Positions 4,469 through 5,418 of a DNA stretch of 5,418 nucleotides are shown piece after piece. The position numbers were made by a program, and so were the translations under genes. A model generated the notes under the pieces. It saw only the letters and a list, made by a program, of their open reading frames with translations. It made no database searches and was not told the origin of the DNA. Numbering within the stretch: position 1 is the first letter of the stretch; each line of letters begins with the position of its first letter. Source of the DNA: Candidatus Bathyarchaeota archaeon. GTDB taxonomy: Archaea; Thermoproteota; Bathyarchaeia; Bathyarchaeales; DTEX01. The stretch lies in contig JAOAJJ010000085.1 in NCBI GenBank assembly GCA_026414245.1, positions 1 to 5,418 of the forward strand, read 5' to 3'.

Positions 4469-5418
4469 TTACTTAACTTTGCGTAGACCCGCTAGAATTA
4501 GGAGGAAGCCGGCGAAAGGCATTAGGGCGCAAATTTGAAAGGAGGAGCGAAAACTCGTTTTAAGGATCATAATACTCATTAAGGAAGGAGCTATCACACT
4601 TGCTATAGATCCGGATGAATTATAGAGGCTCATCGCCTTCGCTCGATCGTCTTCCTCAACCAGGTCTCCGACAAACGCTGAGCCGGCTGATATAAAAGAT
4701 GCCCAAGAGACCCCTGAAAAGGGCACTATTAACATTGCTTGGATTGGATTTTGCACCATGGATATTGATGCGTTAAAAATAGATGCGGAGATCAATCCGA
4801 GTAAAATTAGCGGCTTCCTCCCTATCTTATCTGATAGGGAACCTAGAAGTGGGAGAAGCGGTATTTCCACCCATGTTGTTAGAGAGAGAAGAAAGGTAGC
4901 GAGGGCATGATCTAAACCCATCTCCCGCTCAAAAAATATAAGGACATATGAGATTTTAACAGCGTCAGATATGAAGAAACATATCGACGCAAGCCAAAAG
5001 ACTATGAAGGTTGAACTATACCATTTGAAGCCTTTTACTGCTTCCATGAGCCTCGCTCTTCTTCTCGTAATCTCCTCTGGACGTCTATCAACCATTATTT
5101 TAGATACAGCCGCACTCAATAGGTAAAGGAGAGCGGGAATAAGGAAGTATTCTCGAATACCAAGTTTTTCAATTATCAGACCCGACAAGGAGACTGAGAG
5201 AGCCCAACCTATAGAGCCGCCCATCCAAAAGAAGCCCATAACCCTTCCCTGCTCCCCTGTTTCGAAGAGCTCGCTGACGATAGTCATAAATATTGGAAGA
5301 GATTGGGAAGAACCTAACGCAGCCCACAGAATCATCAATACGATGATTTGCTGGAGATTCACTGCAAGCGCATATAGAACACATATAAACGATAGAGTGA
5401 GTGTACCAGCTATAACGT
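4469..5418 (-). CDS. MFS transporter, C-terminal three quarters (cut by the right window edge)
   Basis: This is a second major facilitator superfamily protein. The frame is open to the window edge: 18 further in-frame hydrophobic residues precede the GTG at 5362-5360, so that GTG is internal and the gene starts beyond 5418. The visible 315 residues contain about nine to ten hydrophobic helices. The motif-A-like loop of the second half, GSLSDKIGRKP, lies at about visible residues 192-202. The central loop VDRRPEEITRRRARLMEAVKG separates the halves, and EEDDRAKAMSLYNSSGS lies before the last two helices. The first two helices and the first motif A are missing only because the window ends. It lies 51 bases upstream of the other MFS gene on the same strand; the shared DxRAKAxxL motif suggests an old duplication or a functional pair, though overall similarity looks low. 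The substrate cannot be inferred. Confidence 0.92.
   Translation of the reverse strand, partial: VIAGTLTLSFICVLYALAVNLQQIIVLMILWAALGSSQSLPIFMTIVSELFETGEQGRVMGFFWMGGSIGWALSVSLSGLIIEKLGIREYFLIPALLYLLSAAVSKIMVDRRPEEITRRRARLMEAVKGFKWYSSTFIVFWLASICFFISDAVKISYVLIFFEREMGLDHALATFLLSLTTWVEIPLLPLLGSLSDKIGRKPLILLGLISASIFNASISMVQNPIQAMLIVPFSGVSWASFISAGSAFVGDLVEEDDRAKAMSLYNSSGSIASVIAPSLMSIMILKTSFRSSFQICALMPFAGFLLILAGLRKVK

Noticed and set aside
4469..5362. The upstream MFS gene starting at GTG 5362
   Set aside because: The frame stays open and hydrophobic to the window edge, and a protein starting there would lack the first membrane helices; the gene is simply cut by the window.
5169..5384. A 71-codon minus-strand frame overlapping the upstream MFS gene
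   Set aside because: It lies in a different frame from the well-supported transporter, has Cys- and Arg-rich composition with no domain, and is a shadow.

Overview
The window looks like a piece of an archaeal chromosome, probably a thermophilic member of the Thermoproteota or a related lineage. The evidence is a TATA-box promoter style, frequent TTG/GTG starts with purine-rich Shine-Dalgarno motifs, archaeal-type protein families (MetRS with an N-terminal WPYINHVPHLGN block, RpiA, Pcm), a tRNA-Gly with an all-G/C acceptor stem, and an apparent bulge-helix-bulge (BHB) intron in a protein gene. The assignment below domain level is an inference.

All recognisable protein genes lie on the minus strand. 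Read from right to left they are: a major facilitator superfamily (MFS) transporter cut by the right edge (4469 to beyond 5418); a second, complete MFS transporter (3152-4417); a spacer with a plus-strand tRNA-Gly(CCC) at 2868-2945; pcm, protein L-isoaspartate O-methyltransferase (2022-2742); a membrane-anchored coiled-coil protein of unknown function (1094-1888); rpiA, ribose-5-phosphate isomerase A (391-1092), one base after the coiled-coil gene; and the 5' part of the methionyl-tRNA synthetase gene, cut by the left edge (1-313).

The key observation is in pcm. Read directly, the gene is broken: a 66-codon 5' frame ends at an in-frame TAA, and the rest of the enzyme continues in another frame. 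Between the halves is a 31-nt segment (2525-2555) with the geometry of an archaeal BHB intron: a 4-bp central helix CGCC/GGCG, a 3-nt bulge on each strand (ACA and AGA), and a 6-bp intron stem GGGCCA/TGGCCC with a 12-nt loop. Cutting each bulge after its second base and ligating gives CCA-CAC-ATG, which restores the conserved SAPHM motif and a normal 229-residue Pcm. Protein-coding introns in archaea are very rare (cbf5 is the classic case), so a very short one in pcm is the main candidate discovery.

The genes are mostly housekeeping: translation (MetRS, tRNA-Gly), protein repair (Pcm) and pentose-phosphate metabolism (RpiA), with two tandem MFS transporters of unknown substrate. No mobile element, CRISPR array or phage gene is visible.
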